Notes: a model not told the origin generated them from the letters alone. Positions 1 to 5,979 are shown, numbered from the stretch's first letter. The stretch is DNA of 8,930 nucleotides from an uncultured Micromonospora sp. (GCA_937951935.1 CALGAM010000186.1:1-8930), one strand, 5' to 3'. A program made the numbers and translations.

Positions 1-57
1 GCCGCCACGCGGCGCGCCGTCGCCATAGTCGCCGCCGCGGGGCGCACCGTCGCCGTA
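1..57 (-). repeat. Tandem repeat, period 30 bases (10 codons), in the coiled-coil gene tail
   Basis: Read on the minus strand, bases 57-28 encode YGDGAPRGGD and bases 27-1 encode YGDGAPRGG. This gives two near-identical copies of a ten-residue unit, with a few synonymous base differences between them. The array may continue beyond the window edge. Confidence 0.7.
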
Positions 58-1101
58 GCGGCCACCGCCGTAGACCCCGCCGGGCTGCGCGGACCCGTGG
101 GCCCCGCCGCCACCCTGCCCGCTGCCGTAGGTGCCGCCGCCGTAGACGTTGCCGGTGCGGAGGTCCTCCTCGGCGGCGCCGACGATGGTGTGCCGGGTGG
201 TCACCTGGACGGTCTCGGTGTGCTGGACGACACCGGGGCCGAGCAGGGGCAGGCTGCCGGTCGCCCCGTGCTGGGCCGCACCGGCCGGCGGCCACTGCGC
301 ACCGCCCGGGTACACCCCGGGCCCACCGCCGGGGTACGCCCCGGGGCGACCACCGGGGCGCCCGTACACGCCGGGCGCGGCCCCGTGGTCGGCACCGGGT
401 GGCGGATCGGCCCGCTCGAACCGCCCCCGGCCCGGGCCGGCGCGGCGGTCGTCGGGGTGGTCGTCCTCGTCGTACCTGGAACCCGGGTCCTCGTCGTACC
501 CGGGCCTCGGGCCGTCGGGGTGCGGCCGGCCGCGGGAGGAGCCGTACTCCGTGCCGCGCCCGGATCCGTACTCCGTACCCCGGGACGGGCCGCCCCGGCG
601 CTGTCCCGTCGCCGCGGGCGGGGCGTCCGCCCCGGCGGGCGGCTCCTCCCGGCCACGTCTGGCACCGGCCGCCGCGGGTGCGTCGCCGTGACCGGGACCG
701 GCGCCGCCCGGCTGCCGCCCGGCCCGGACCGCCTCCAGCTGGCCGCGCAGCGCCTCGACGGCACCCTGCACCTCGTCCAGTCGCGCGCCGAGCGCCTTGT
801 GGGTGTCGCGGCTGGCGGTGGCGATCTCGCTGCGGAGTTCACCGCGGAGGTCGTCGAGCTCCTCCAGCAGGGTCTCCTCCATCTCCAGCCGGACACTGTC
901 GGCGTCACCACGCAGGGTGATCGACAGCCCGATCAGGACGATCGCGATGACGGCGAGGACGGCGGCGATCCGCAACAGTCCGTTGCCGTCCCCGACCAGA
1001 AGCAGCAGGGCCGCCAGCGGTGCGAGTCCGACACCCGACCAGAAGAGCACGGTCGGCAGAAACTTACGGCGTGACTCGTCGGAGGGCTCGCGGGCCGACA
1101 T
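1..1101 (-). CDS. Membrane-anchored coiled-coil protein with Gly/Pro/Tyr-rich tail (partial, C-terminus outside window)
   Basis: The frame is open from an ATG at 1101 down to base 1 without a stop, giving 367 visible residues; the C-terminus is missing. Order: short charged N-terminus (1-13, MSAREPSDESRRK), two hydrophobic segments (about 14-36 and 43-62), a heptad-rich acidic coiled coil (about 66-128, rich in LEEL/RGEL/LDEV patterns), then a disordered tail rich in Gly, Pro, Arg, Asp and Tyr. Within the tail a less biased stretch (282-318, starting GSLPLLGPGVVQHTETVQVT) looks more conserved and may be functional. Tyr-containing repeats follow (YGGG, YGDGAPRGGD). I do not recognise the family. 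The layout suggests a hairpin membrane anchor with a cytoplasmic coiled coil, perhaps a scaffold or cell-envelope organiser, but that is inference. The start is supported by a TAGGCT box 8 bases upstream; there is no Shine-Dalgarno sequence. A competing reading on the plus strand is a high-GC shadow. Confidence 0.75.
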   Translation of the reverse strand, partial: MSAREPSDESRRKFLPTVLFWSGVGLAPLAALLLLVGDGNGLLRIAAVLAVIAIVLIGLSITLRGDADSVRLEMEETLLEELDDLRGELRSEIATASRDTHKALGARLDEVQGAVEALRGQLEAVRAGRQPGGAGPGHGDAPAAAGARRGREEPPAGADAPPAATGQRRGGPSRGTEYGSGRGTEYGSSRGRPHPDGPRPGYDEDPGSRYDEDDHPDDRRAGPGRGRFERADPPPGADHGAAPGVYGRPGGRPGAYPGGGPGVYPGGAQWPPAGAAQHGATGSLPLLGPGVVQHTETVQVTTRHTIVGAAEEDLRTGNVYGGGTYGSGQGGGGAHGSAQPGGVYGGGRYGDGAPRGGDYGDGAPRGG

Positions 1102-1115
1102 GGCAGTGGAGCCTA
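1102..1115 (-). promoter_or_regulatory. Candidate leaderless -10 box (TAGGCT) for the coiled-coil gene
   Basis: On the minus strand TAGGCT (1115-1110) lies 8 bases before the ATG at 1101, and no Shine-Dalgarno sequence is present. In actinobacteria a TANNNT box at this distance is typical of promoters that start transcription at or next to the start codon. I see no convincing -35 box. Confidence 0.45.
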
Positions 1116-1209
1116 CCGAGAGTTGCCGCCGGGCGGGAGGCCGACGTGGCGGCGGGCGCCCGTCACCGTCGCCGCGCCGCCTCGGCCCGGCACGCGGCGG
1201 GCCCTCGGG

Positions 1210-1245
1210 CCGTCCGGCACGGCCAGCCACCACGCGGCCGGACGG
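1210..1245 (-). terminator. Candidate hairpin terminator after the 102-residue gene
   Basis: A 9-bp perfect inverted repeat (CCGTCCGGC at 1210-1218 and GCCGGACGG at 1237-1245) with an 18-base loop lies five bases beyond the stop codon of the minus-strand gene ending at 1251. There is no T-run, as is common for actinomycete terminators. It separates that gene from the promoter-like box of the next gene downstream. Confidence 0.4.
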
Positions 1246-1250
1246 TGGGC

Positions 1251-1559
1251 TCAGGGCCGCCGCAGGTAGTCGATGAAGGCGGCCCGCAACAGCGGCGCGG
1301 TCTCCTCGTAGCCGTGCCCGGTGAGCTCCCGCCAGAGCGCGACCGCCTCGTCCACGGTCGGGCCGACGGTGTTCGGTGCGCCGTCCAGGATCGCCGCCTC
1401 GTCGGCGTTGGGCAGGTGCCGCAACACCGACCAGAAGAACCTCAGGTCGCGGCGTTCACGAGCCAGGGCGAAGGCCCGCTCCCGCAGCTCCTCCGTGGAG
1501 AGCGCGTCCAGCTCGGCGAAGCTCGGCGGGGTCCGGCGCCCGGCGCCTGACTCGGTCAT
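1251..1559 (-). CDS. Conserved-looking small protein of unknown function (102 aa)
   Basis: This is a complete 102-residue frame from ATG at 1559 to TGA at 1253-1251. The product is soluble, charged and apparently all-helical, with no membrane segment, signal peptide or cysteine cluster. Notable stretches are FAELDALSTEELRERAFALA (residues about 14-33), the aromatic RRDLRFFWSVLRHLPNADEA (about 36-55) and the C-terminal helix ending FIDYLRRP. I do not recognise a named family. The ATG at 1559 is preferred over an in-frame GTG/ATG-type extension to 1577 because TAGGCT sits 7 bases before it, a spacing typical of leaderless actinobacterial genes, and the extension has no ribosome binding site. 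It lies 39 bases downstream of the permease-like gene but appears to have its own promoter. Confidence 0.75.
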   Translation of the reverse strand: MTESGAGRRTPPSFAELDALSTEELRERAFALARERRDLRFFWSVLRHLPNADEAAILDGAPNTVGPTVDEAVALWRELTGHGYEETAPLLRAAFIDYLRRP

Positions 1560-1572
1560 ACCGCCGAGCCTA
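1560..1572 (-). promoter_or_regulatory. Candidate leaderless -10 box (TAGGCT) for the 102-residue gene
   Basis: TAGGCT on the minus strand (1572-1567) is 7 bases before the ATG at 1559, with no Shine-Dalgarno sequence between. The same hexamer stands at nearly the same distance before the next gene downstream (1115-1110), which makes chance less likely. No clear -35 box is visible. Confidence 0.5.
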
Positions 1573-1598
1573 ACCACCGTCTCCGCCGGCCGTACCGC

Positions 1599-2975
1599 TC
1601 AGCGCTCGGGGACGCCCCAACGGGGACCACCGAAACGGTCGTGGCTGTCGCGCCGGTGTCTCGGCGGCGAGCTGCCCCACGGCTCCGGCACCGGGTCGCC
1701 GCGGGTGCCGCCCCACCCGGAGCCGCTCACCCCCACCGACTCGGGCTGCCACTCCGACTCGGCCTCGCCCCCGGGCGGGCCGGGACGCCCGTACGTCTCG
1801 ACGAGCCGGGTCACCACCAACCCGACCGCCACCACGACGGCGGCCACAGCGGCCGGGGCGATGTCGAGGTCCCGCTCGTCGGCGTACGAGACGAAGAGCG
1901 TGAGGGCGACGGCGGAGAGGAGCACGCCGGCGATCCCACCCCGGCGGCCGAAGGCGCTGACGCCGCCGAGCAGCGCGGCGCCGATCGCCAGCCCGGTCCA
2001 CTCGAACCCGGTCGTCGGCGTGACCCGTCCGCTGCCGCCGGCGGCGAGCAGCACCCCGGCCAACACCGCGAGGATCATCGACAGCACCGTGCCGAGTACG
2101 ACGATCATCCCGGCGGCCCCGCCGCGCCGTAGCGCCGGATCGGCGACCGGCCGGAACCGGCCGACCAGCCGTCGTACGGTCTTGACGCTACCGAGGAGAC
2201 CGGCGATGACGGAGAGCGCCGCGAATCCGCCGAACAGGTAGAGGGCGTGCCGCCGCGGGTCGTACTCGCCCTGGACGTCGACCGGGCCGGTCCGCTGCTG
2301 GATGAAGACCACCACCGCCAGCGCGGCGGCGAGACTGGCCGCCCACCCGGGTACGTGGAAGCCCGCCACCAGCAGGGCGACCACCAGACCCCCGACCAGT
2401 GCGATCAGCACCGCCGGGACCAGGACCGCGACCACGCCGTGATCGGAGTTCTCGGCGAAGTGCAGCGCGGCGGCGACCGCGACCGGGCCGAGGGCGAGGT
2501 TGGGGGCGCTGATCCGGAGGGTCAGGGCGGCGGCGAAGGTGAGCAGCCCGAGCGCGGTGCCGAAGACCAGCAGGCCGGACAGTCGATCACCCCGCAGCAA
2601 CTCCGGGTGGTCACGGTTGCAGACGTAGAGGAGCGCTCCCACCACGACCAGCAGGACCATCTCCCACAGCACGTGGACGGCCATCCGGTCCCGACCGGGT
2701 TCGCCGTGCTCCGGGTCGTCGAAGACGTTCTCCAGGCCGGCGGGCGAGACACCCCGGCGCCGCGCCGGCTCGGCCGGCTCCGGGTCGGCCGGTACGCCGG
2801 ACTCGTCGTCGGCGAACCGGCCCCGGTCGCGGGTGAAGCCGGTACGTGCCTCGTCCTCGTCCCGGTAGCCGGCGTCGCCGCCGTACCAGGACTCCTCCCG
2901 GGCTCCGACCGCGTCCCCGCCACCGACGTCCCACCGACCGTCCCACCGCCGATAGGTCGAATCGTCGTAAGCCAT
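1599..2975 (-). CDS. RbsC-like (BPD_transp_2 family) ABC permease-related membrane protein
   Basis: The product has 458 residues. Residues 1-98 are hydrophilic and acidic, with Trp/Tyr/Asp-rich sequence. They are followed by about ten hydrophobic helices (roughly 101-119, 131-153, 160-176, 182-206, 210-226, 245-263, 288-312, 325-341, 347-363, 373-391) and a hydrophilic tail (392-458). Two places match the ribose/branched-chain amino acid permease family: RISAPNLALGPVAVAAA (154-170) corresponds to the family's GGIDLSVG region, and GAALLGGVSAFGRRGGIAGV (332-351) to its conserved GGxxxxGGRG loop. The canonical GGIDLSVG residues are altered, and no ATPase or substrate-binding gene lies nearby. 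It may be an orphan or repurposed permease, with substrate unknown. The ATG at 2975 is chosen because AGGAGG lies 10 bases upstream; an in-frame ATG at 3083 has no such site and adds a low-complexity Arg-rich stretch. Confidence 0.8.
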   Translation of the reverse strand: MAYDDSTYRRWDGRWDVGGGDAVGAREESWYGGDAGYRDEDEARTGFTRDRGRFADDESGVPADPEPAEPARRRGVSPAGLENVFDDPEHGEPGRDRMAVHVLWEMVLLVVVGALLYVCNRDHPELLRGDRLSGLLVFGTALGLLTFAAALTLRISAPNLALGPVAVAAALHFAENSDHGVVAVLVPAVLIALVGGLVVALLVAGFHVPGWAASLAAALAVVVFIQQRTGPVDVQGEYDPRRHALYLFGGFAALSVIAGLLGSVKTVRRLVGRFRPVADPALRRGGAAGMIVVLGTVLSMILAVLAGVLLAAGGSGRVTPTTGFEWTGLAIGAALLGGVSAFGRRGGIAGVLLSAVALTLFVSYADERDLDIAPAAVAAVVVAVGLVVTRLVETYGRPGPPGGEAESEWQPESVGVSGSGWGGTRGDPVPEPWGSSPPRHRRDSHDRFGGPRWGVPER

Positions 2976-3212
2976 GTCGCCCGCGCCTCCTGGTCCCATC
3001 CGCCCCGTGTGGGCCCGGACCCGGGACGGCTGGGCGGTGCGGAGCGGTCGCACGTCGGGCCGACCCGGCGAACCGGTCCCCATCGCGTCGAACCGATGGA
3101 TGGCCCGGTCGGCACCGTACTCGGCTCGGTCGCTCGACGTAACCCCCCGCTTGCCGGGAAACGCCGGCCGACAGGGTCGTCCCCCCGGCCCGAGGTGCGG
3201 GGCGGCGCGCTG
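2976..3212 (-). other. Intergenic gap with ribosome binding site and a weak promoter candidate
   Basis: These 237 bases separate the DUF3180 gene from the permease-like gene. A strong AGGAGG stands 10 bases before the permease ATG (minus strand, 2991-2986). Further up, TTACGT and TACGGT (3119-3114) are spaced by 17 bases and form a weak -35/-10 candidate. A 5-bp hairpin (3207-3219) spans the DUF3180 stop codon, and a 5-bp GC stem lies at 3153-3168. No clear terminator was found, so read-through from the fol operon is possible. Confidence 0.3.
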
Positions 3213-3743
3213 TCAGCGCTGCTCACGCCGTTCCCGGTCCACCTCCTCGGCGTTCCGGTCGGGACGCTTCGGAACCCGGCAGGATCGTTCGAGCCAGAGC
3301 GCCGCCCCGACCAGGGCCAGCGACGCCGCGAGACCGGCGCTGGCGGCCGGGATGTCGTTCGAGGCGGCCCGGGTCCGTTCGACGAGCAGCCAGGCGTCGA
3401 GCCCGGCGTAGAACCCGGCGAAGATCGACCCGGCCAGCGCCGAGGCCTTCGCCAGCACGACGAACCGGGCCACGGCGAGCGGGTCGACGGGGTCACGACC
3501 CGGCTTGCGGGCGATCCGTGCCCGGGTGTTGACCGCGGCGTACGCCTCCAGCGCGGCGAGCCCGAGCAGGGTCGCGGTCGGCAGCCAGGGCAGCGGCGGG
3601 ATCCTGCTGTAGAAGCTGGAGATCAACAGCCACGCCAGTGCCGCGGCGGCCAGGCCGGCCACCACAAGGGTGGCGGGGCGGGTGGGACCCATCCGGTTCC
3701 GGTCGGGCGCCGGCCCGGGCGGCGTGGCTCGCCGGTCGGTCAC
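3213..3743 (-). CDS. DUF3180 family membrane protein, last gene of the fol operon
   Basis: The 176-residue product has four hydrophobic segments (about 25-45, 52-71, 95-119, 132-152). The features RDPVDPLAVARFVVLAKASA (residues 83-102), AGFYAGL (109-115) and the final LERSCRVP (151-158) are typical of DUF3180, an actinobacterial membrane family of unknown role that regularly follows folK. The tail is charged (EEVDRERREQR). The GTG at 3743 is chosen because GGAGG lies 6 bases upstream inside folK, and because it overlaps the folK stop codon as GTGA, giving translational coupling. An internal ATG at residue 18 is a less likely start. Position at the end of the folate genes suggests co-expression with them, but nothing in the sequence shows a catalytic role. 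The total length is slightly above the usual size of about 150 residues, owing to the N-terminal 20 residues. Confidence 0.85.
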   Translation of the reverse strand: MTDRRATPPGPAPDRNRMGPTRPATLVVAGLAAAALAWLLISSFYSRIPPLPWLPTATLLGLAALEAYAAVNTRARIARKPGRDPVDPLAVARFVVLAKASALAGSIFAGFYAGLDAWLLVERTRAASNDIPAASAGLAASLALVGAALWLERSCRVPKRPDRNAEEVDRERREQR

Positions 3744-4330
3744 CGCCCACCTCCACGCTGCTGCGACCGGCTGCTCGTGCCGGCTTCGTCCCCGGTGTCT
3801 CGCTCGCCCTCCGACTCTAGCCGCAGATCCGGTCGGGGACGCAGGTCCAGGGCGTCGCCGGCGAGTGGCTCGGCGGAGAGCAGGTCGGTGAGCCAGCCGT
3901 GACCGGGCAGCCGCCCGTACGGCTGGATGTCGATCCACGGCCGGAGCACGAACGCCCGCTGGTGCGCCCGGGGGTGTGGCAGGACCAGCTCGGGATCGTC
4001 GCTGTACACCGGCTCGCCCTCGTCGGTCCAGACCGCGATGACGTCGACGTCCAGGGTCCGCGGACCGAACCGCCGCCGCGGGTCGCGGACCCGACCGGCG
4101 GCCTCCTCCGCGGCCCGGGCCCGGGCCAGCCAGTCGTACGGCCCCAGGTCGGGTGCGCCGACCAGCAGCGCCGCGTTGAGGTACGCCGGCTGGTCCGGAT
4201 CCCCCCACGGTGGGGTCTCGTACACCCCGGACGCCGTCAGGAGTACGTCGCGCAGCTGGTCGACGGCGGTGCGCAGGTGGCCGAGCCGGTCCCCGAGGTT
4301 GCTGCCGATCGAGAGCAGGGCGCGGCTCAT
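3740..4330 (-). CDS. folK: 2-amino-4-hydroxy-6-hydroxymethyldihydropteridine pyrophosphokinase
   Basis: FolK transfers pyrophosphate from ATP to 6-hydroxymethyl-7,8-dihydropterin, making the substrate that FolP joins to p-aminobenzoate. The 196-residue product carries the family motifs in order: LLSIGSNLGDR (5-15), ETPPWGDPDQPAYLNAALLV (38-57, pterin and active-site loop), RFGPRTLDVDVI (87-98, with the two Mg-binding aspartates at 94 and 96) and LPHPRAHQRAFVLRPW (117-132). Residues about 162-196 form a hydrophilic Arg/Glu/Gly-rich tail beyond the usual length of about 160. The ATG at 4330 overlaps the folB stop as ATGA; no strong Shine-Dalgarno sequence is present, so translation probably depends on coupling to folB. 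Its own stop overlaps the DUF3180 start. Acts in the cytoplasm. Confidence 0.96.
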   Translation of the reverse strand: MSRALLSIGSNLGDRLGHLRTAVDQLRDVLLTASGVYETPPWGDPDQPAYLNAALLVGAPDLGPYDWLARARAAEEAAGRVRDPRRRFGPRTLDVDVIAVWTDEGEPVYSDDPELVLPHPRAHQRAFVLRPWIDIQPYGRLPGHGWLTDLLSAEPLAGDALDLRPRPDLRLESEGERDTGDEAGTSSRSQQRGGGR

Positions 4331-4692
4331 GTCGGCCGCCGCCGGGTGATGGTGACCGCCACGTCGGTGAACTCGTGCGCGATCGGCGCCTGTGGCTTGT
4401 GTACGGTCACCGTCGCGACCCGTACCCGGGTGTCGGCGAGGCAGGCCGCCGCGAGGCGCTCGGCGAGCGTCTCGATCAGGTTCACCGGCTCGCCGGTCAC
4501 GATCTCGACCAGCCGGTCGGCGAGTTCGCCGTAGTGGACGGTGTCGGCGACGTCGTCGGAGCGGCCGGCGGGGGCGAGGTCCAGTTCCAGCTCGACGTCG
4601 ACGACGAAGTCCTGGCCCCGGGTCCGCTCGACCTCGTAGACGCCGTGCCGGCCGCGGGCCCGCAGCCCGGTCAGGACGATCCGGTCGGTCAC
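4327..4692 (-). CDS. folB: Dihydroneopterin aldolase
   Basis: FolB converts 7,8-dihydroneopterin to 6-hydroxymethyl-7,8-dihydropterin and glycolaldehyde, the step before FolK. The 121 residues are the usual family length. Recognisable parts are RGRHGVYEVERTRGQDFVVD (13-32) with the conserved Glu22, HYGEL (53-57) with Tyr54, NLIETLAERLA (71-81) with Glu74, and the catalytic lysine in VHKPQAPI (97-104, Lys99). Family members form octamers of tunnelling-fold subunits. The start is GTG at 4692, overlapping the folP stop as GTGA, with a good GGGAGG (4704-4699) 6 bases upstream inside folP. The folB stop in turn overlaps the folK ATG. The gene is therefore the second cistron of a tightly coupled operon. 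Confidence 0.96.
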   Translation of the reverse strand: MTDRIVLTGLRARGRHGVYEVERTRGQDFVVDVELELDLAPAGRSDDVADTVHYGELADRLVEIVTGEPVNLIETLAERLAAACLADTRVRVATVTVHKPQAPIAHEFTDVAVTITRRRPT

Positions 4693-5669
4693 CGCCGGCC
4701 TCCCGTCCCGCCGGCCGGTGCCGGCGACCCCGGCGCGGGCGCCGCGTGGCCCGGCACGGGGGTCGCGTGGCCCGGCACGCTGACCACCCGGGGCCGGCCG
4801 GTGGCCTGCCAGACGGCCAGCGCGTCCACCGTCTCACGGACGTCGTGCACCCGTACCCCCCAGGCGCCTGCCGCGACCGCGAGCACGCTGGTGGCGACGG
4901 TGGCCGCGGTCCGTTCCCCGGTGGGCCGGGGCGTCCCGTCCGGGTCGGCCAGCAGGGCGCCCAGGTACGACTTGCGGCTGGCCCCGAACAGCAGCGGGTA
5001 GCCGAGGGAGAGCAGCTCGTGGAGGCGGGCGCTGATCTGCCAGTTGTGGGCGGCCGTCTTGGCGAAGCCGAGCCCGGGATCGATCACGATCCGGTCGGCG
5101 GCCACCCCGGCGGCCAACGCGTCGGCGATCCGCTGCGCCAGCTCGGCCCGCACGTCGGCGACCACGTCGGTGTAGCGGGCCAGCTCCTGCATCCGCTTCG
5201 CGTGCCCCCGCCAGTGCATGAGAACCCAGGGACAGCCCGCGTCGGCGACCACCTTCGCCATGTCCGGGTCGGCGAGTCCGCCGGAGACGTCGTTGACGAC
5301 GGTGGCGCCGGCCTCCAGCGCGGCCGCGGCGACACTGGCCCGGTACGTGTCGATGCTCATGGGCACGCCCCGGGCGGCGAGCTCCCGGATGACCGGCAGT
5401 ACCCGCCGGGCCTCGGTCTCCGCGTCGACCCGTTCGGCGCCCGGCCGGGTCGACTCACCGCCGACGTCCACCAGGTGGGCGCCGTCCTGGTGCATCCGTA
5501 CGCCGTGCCGGACCGCGGCGTCGAGGTCGGCGTAGCGCCCGCCGTCGGAGAAGGAGTCGGGGGTGACGTTGAGGACGCCCATCACCACCGGCCCGGGGGT
5601 GCGGAGCAGATCGGCGATGGCGGTGGGTCCGGCACCGGGCGCCGCCCGGCCCTGCGCTGACTCGGTCAC
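4689..5669 (-). CDS. folP: Dihydropteroate synthase
   Basis: FolP condenses 6-hydroxymethyl-7,8-dihydropterin pyrophosphate with p-aminobenzoate to dihydropteroate; it is the sulfonamide target. The 326-residue product has the full TIM-barrel signature set: MGVLNVTPDSFSDGG (30-44), VDVGGESTRPGA (67-78), SIDTYRASVAAAALEAGA (105-122), NDVSGG (126-131), MHWRGHAKRMQ (151-161), DPGLGFAKT (197-205), LLFGASRKSYLG (226-237) and VRVHDV (272-277). Residues about 297-326 form an extra Pro/Gly/Ala/His tail with PGHATP/PGHAAP repeats, beyond the usual 260-290 residues. The start is GTG at 5669; no Shine-Dalgarno sequence precedes it, but TAACGT lies 6 bases upstream, suggesting a leaderless message. It heads the folP-folB-folK-DUF3180 operon. 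folE and ftsH, often just upstream of folP in actinomycetes, are absent here; a divergent locus lies there instead. Confidence 0.97.
   Translation of the reverse strand: MTESAQGRAAPGAGPTAIADLLRTPGPVVMGVLNVTPDSFSDGGRYADLDAAVRHGVRMHQDGAHLVDVGGESTRPGAERVDAETEARRVLPVIRELAARGVPMSIDTYRASVAAAALEAGATVVNDVSGGLADPDMAKVVADAGCPWVLMHWRGHAKRMQELARYTDVVADVRAELAQRIADALAAGVAADRIVIDPGLGFAKTAAHNWQISARLHELLSLGYPLLFGASRKSYLGALLADPDGTPRPTGERTAATVATSVLAVAAGAWGVRVHDVRETVDALAVWQATGRPRVVSVPGHATPVPGHAAPAPGSPAPAGGTGGRR
4743..4779. repeat. Direct repeat (16 bases, period 21) in the folP 3' end
   Basis: CGCGTGGCCCGGCACG occurs at 4743-4758 and again at 4764-4779. On the minus strand this encodes consecutive seven-residue units PGHATPV and PGHAAPA, with a degenerate third unit (PGSPAPA), in the C-terminal tail of FolP. 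It looks like slippage-driven growth of a linker outside the catalytic barrel. Confidence 0.7.
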
Positions 5670-5681
5670 GGCTCGACGTTA
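5670..5681 (-). promoter_or_regulatory. Candidate leaderless -10 box (TAACGT) for folP
   Basis: On the minus strand TAACGT (5681-5676) stands 6 bases before the GTG at 5669. There is no purine-rich ribosome binding site in between. This matches the actinobacterial leaderless pattern. A GC-rich GGACCG about 18 bases further up is only a weak -35 candidate. Confidence 0.5.
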
Positions 5682-5756
5682 CCGACCGTGGTCCGCGCCC
5701 GGTCCGGCCCCACCCCCAGGCACGCTCGGCAAAACGGATGGTCGGGCCGGATTGGT

Positions 5757-5800
5757 GGCACTCGGTGCCGCTTGTTCTGAACACACCCGGGCCGTACGCT
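5757..5800 (+). promoter_or_regulatory. Candidate promoter for the secretion-like operon with overlapping dyads
   Basis: TTGTTC (5772-5777), a 17-base spacer and TACGCT (5795-5800) form a reasonable housekeeping-type promoter pointing right, with a start expected near 5807 and a leader of about 170 bases. A perfect dyad TGTTC-T-GAACA (5773-5783) covers the -35 box, and another, GGCAC-TCG-GTGCC (5757-5769), lies just upstream. Either could be an operator for a dimeric regulator. Experimental support is not available from sequence alone. Confidence 0.4.
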
Positions 5801-5853
5801 CGCATCAGCCAGACACCGAAGCCTAAGAGACGGACCAAAACAGGACAAAGGCG

Positions 5854-5974
5854 CCCAGAAACCATCACCGTACGCGGTGATTGCGGAACGCAGGGTCGAT
5901 CAAACCCCACGATCGGCCCGGTTGACCGGGCGACGACAGACGTGCGGAGGCGACCGTCTCCGCACCGGGGAGGA
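5854..5974 (+). promoter_or_regulatory. Candidate structured leader RNA: five consecutive hairpins ending at the ribosome binding site
   Basis: Read as RNA, the leader contains H1 ATCACCG/CGGTGAT with a TACG loop (5864-5881), H2 TGCG/CGCA with a 3-base loop (5882-5892), H3 CGATC/GATCG with a 9-base loop (5897-5915), H4 GCCCGG/CCGGGC with a TTGA loop (5916-5931) and H5 GTGCGGAG/CTCCGCAC (5942-5965). H5 can be extended by a G-U and a C-G pair to leave a GACC loop. CCC at 5854-5856 could pair with GGG at 5893-5895 and enclose H1 and H2. H5 ends one base before the GGGGAGGA ribosome binding site (5967-5974). I recognise no known riboswitch class. It could control translation or be a terminator/antiterminator. 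Confidence 0.4.
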
Positions 5975-5979
5975 ATCTG

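Larger units (their letters stand above)
5670..5979. other. Divergent intergenic region between folP and the secretion-like locus
   Basis: These 310 bases hold no credible gene. The part 5811-5870 is about 55% GC, clearly lower than the surrounding coding DNA. It carries the folP leaderless box at its left end, the rightward promoter candidate at 5772-5800 and the hairpin-rich leader up to 5979. No terminator or insertion-sequence end was seen. Confidence 0.8.

Noticed and set aside
1..57. CRISPR-like array at the left edge
   Set aside because: The period is 30 bases, there are no unique spacers, and the repeats are in-frame codon repeats of a protein tail.
97..1074. Long plus-strand open frames opposite the coiled-coil gene
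   Set aside because: Stop-free frames are expected in DNA this GC-rich. The minus-strand frame has a clear protein layout (helices, coiled coil, regular repeats) and a promoter-like box, while the plus-strand product is compositional noise.
2976..3083. Longer start (ATG at 3083) for the permease-like gene
   Set aside because: The added 36 residues are low-complexity and no ribosome binding site precedes them. AGGAGG is well placed before the ATG at 2975.
2247..3902. A 551-residue plus-strand open frame across the permease, DUF3180 and folK genes
   Set aside because: It runs antisense to recognisable families, including the folK 3' end, and its product is Gly/Arg/Asp-rich noise without motifs.
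5841..5931. c-di-GMP (GEMM-I) riboswitch, suggested by an AAACC-hairpin-GGAACGCAGGG wording
   Set aside because: The first hairpin has a TACG rather than a GNRA loop, the matching tetraloop receptor is not evident, and the conserved GGGACGCAAAGCC segment is only loosely matched.
5922..5950. TTGACC at 5922-5927 as a -35 box
   Set aside because: No TANNNT hexamer follows at 16-19 bases, and the sequence is better explained as the loop and stem of a hairpin.
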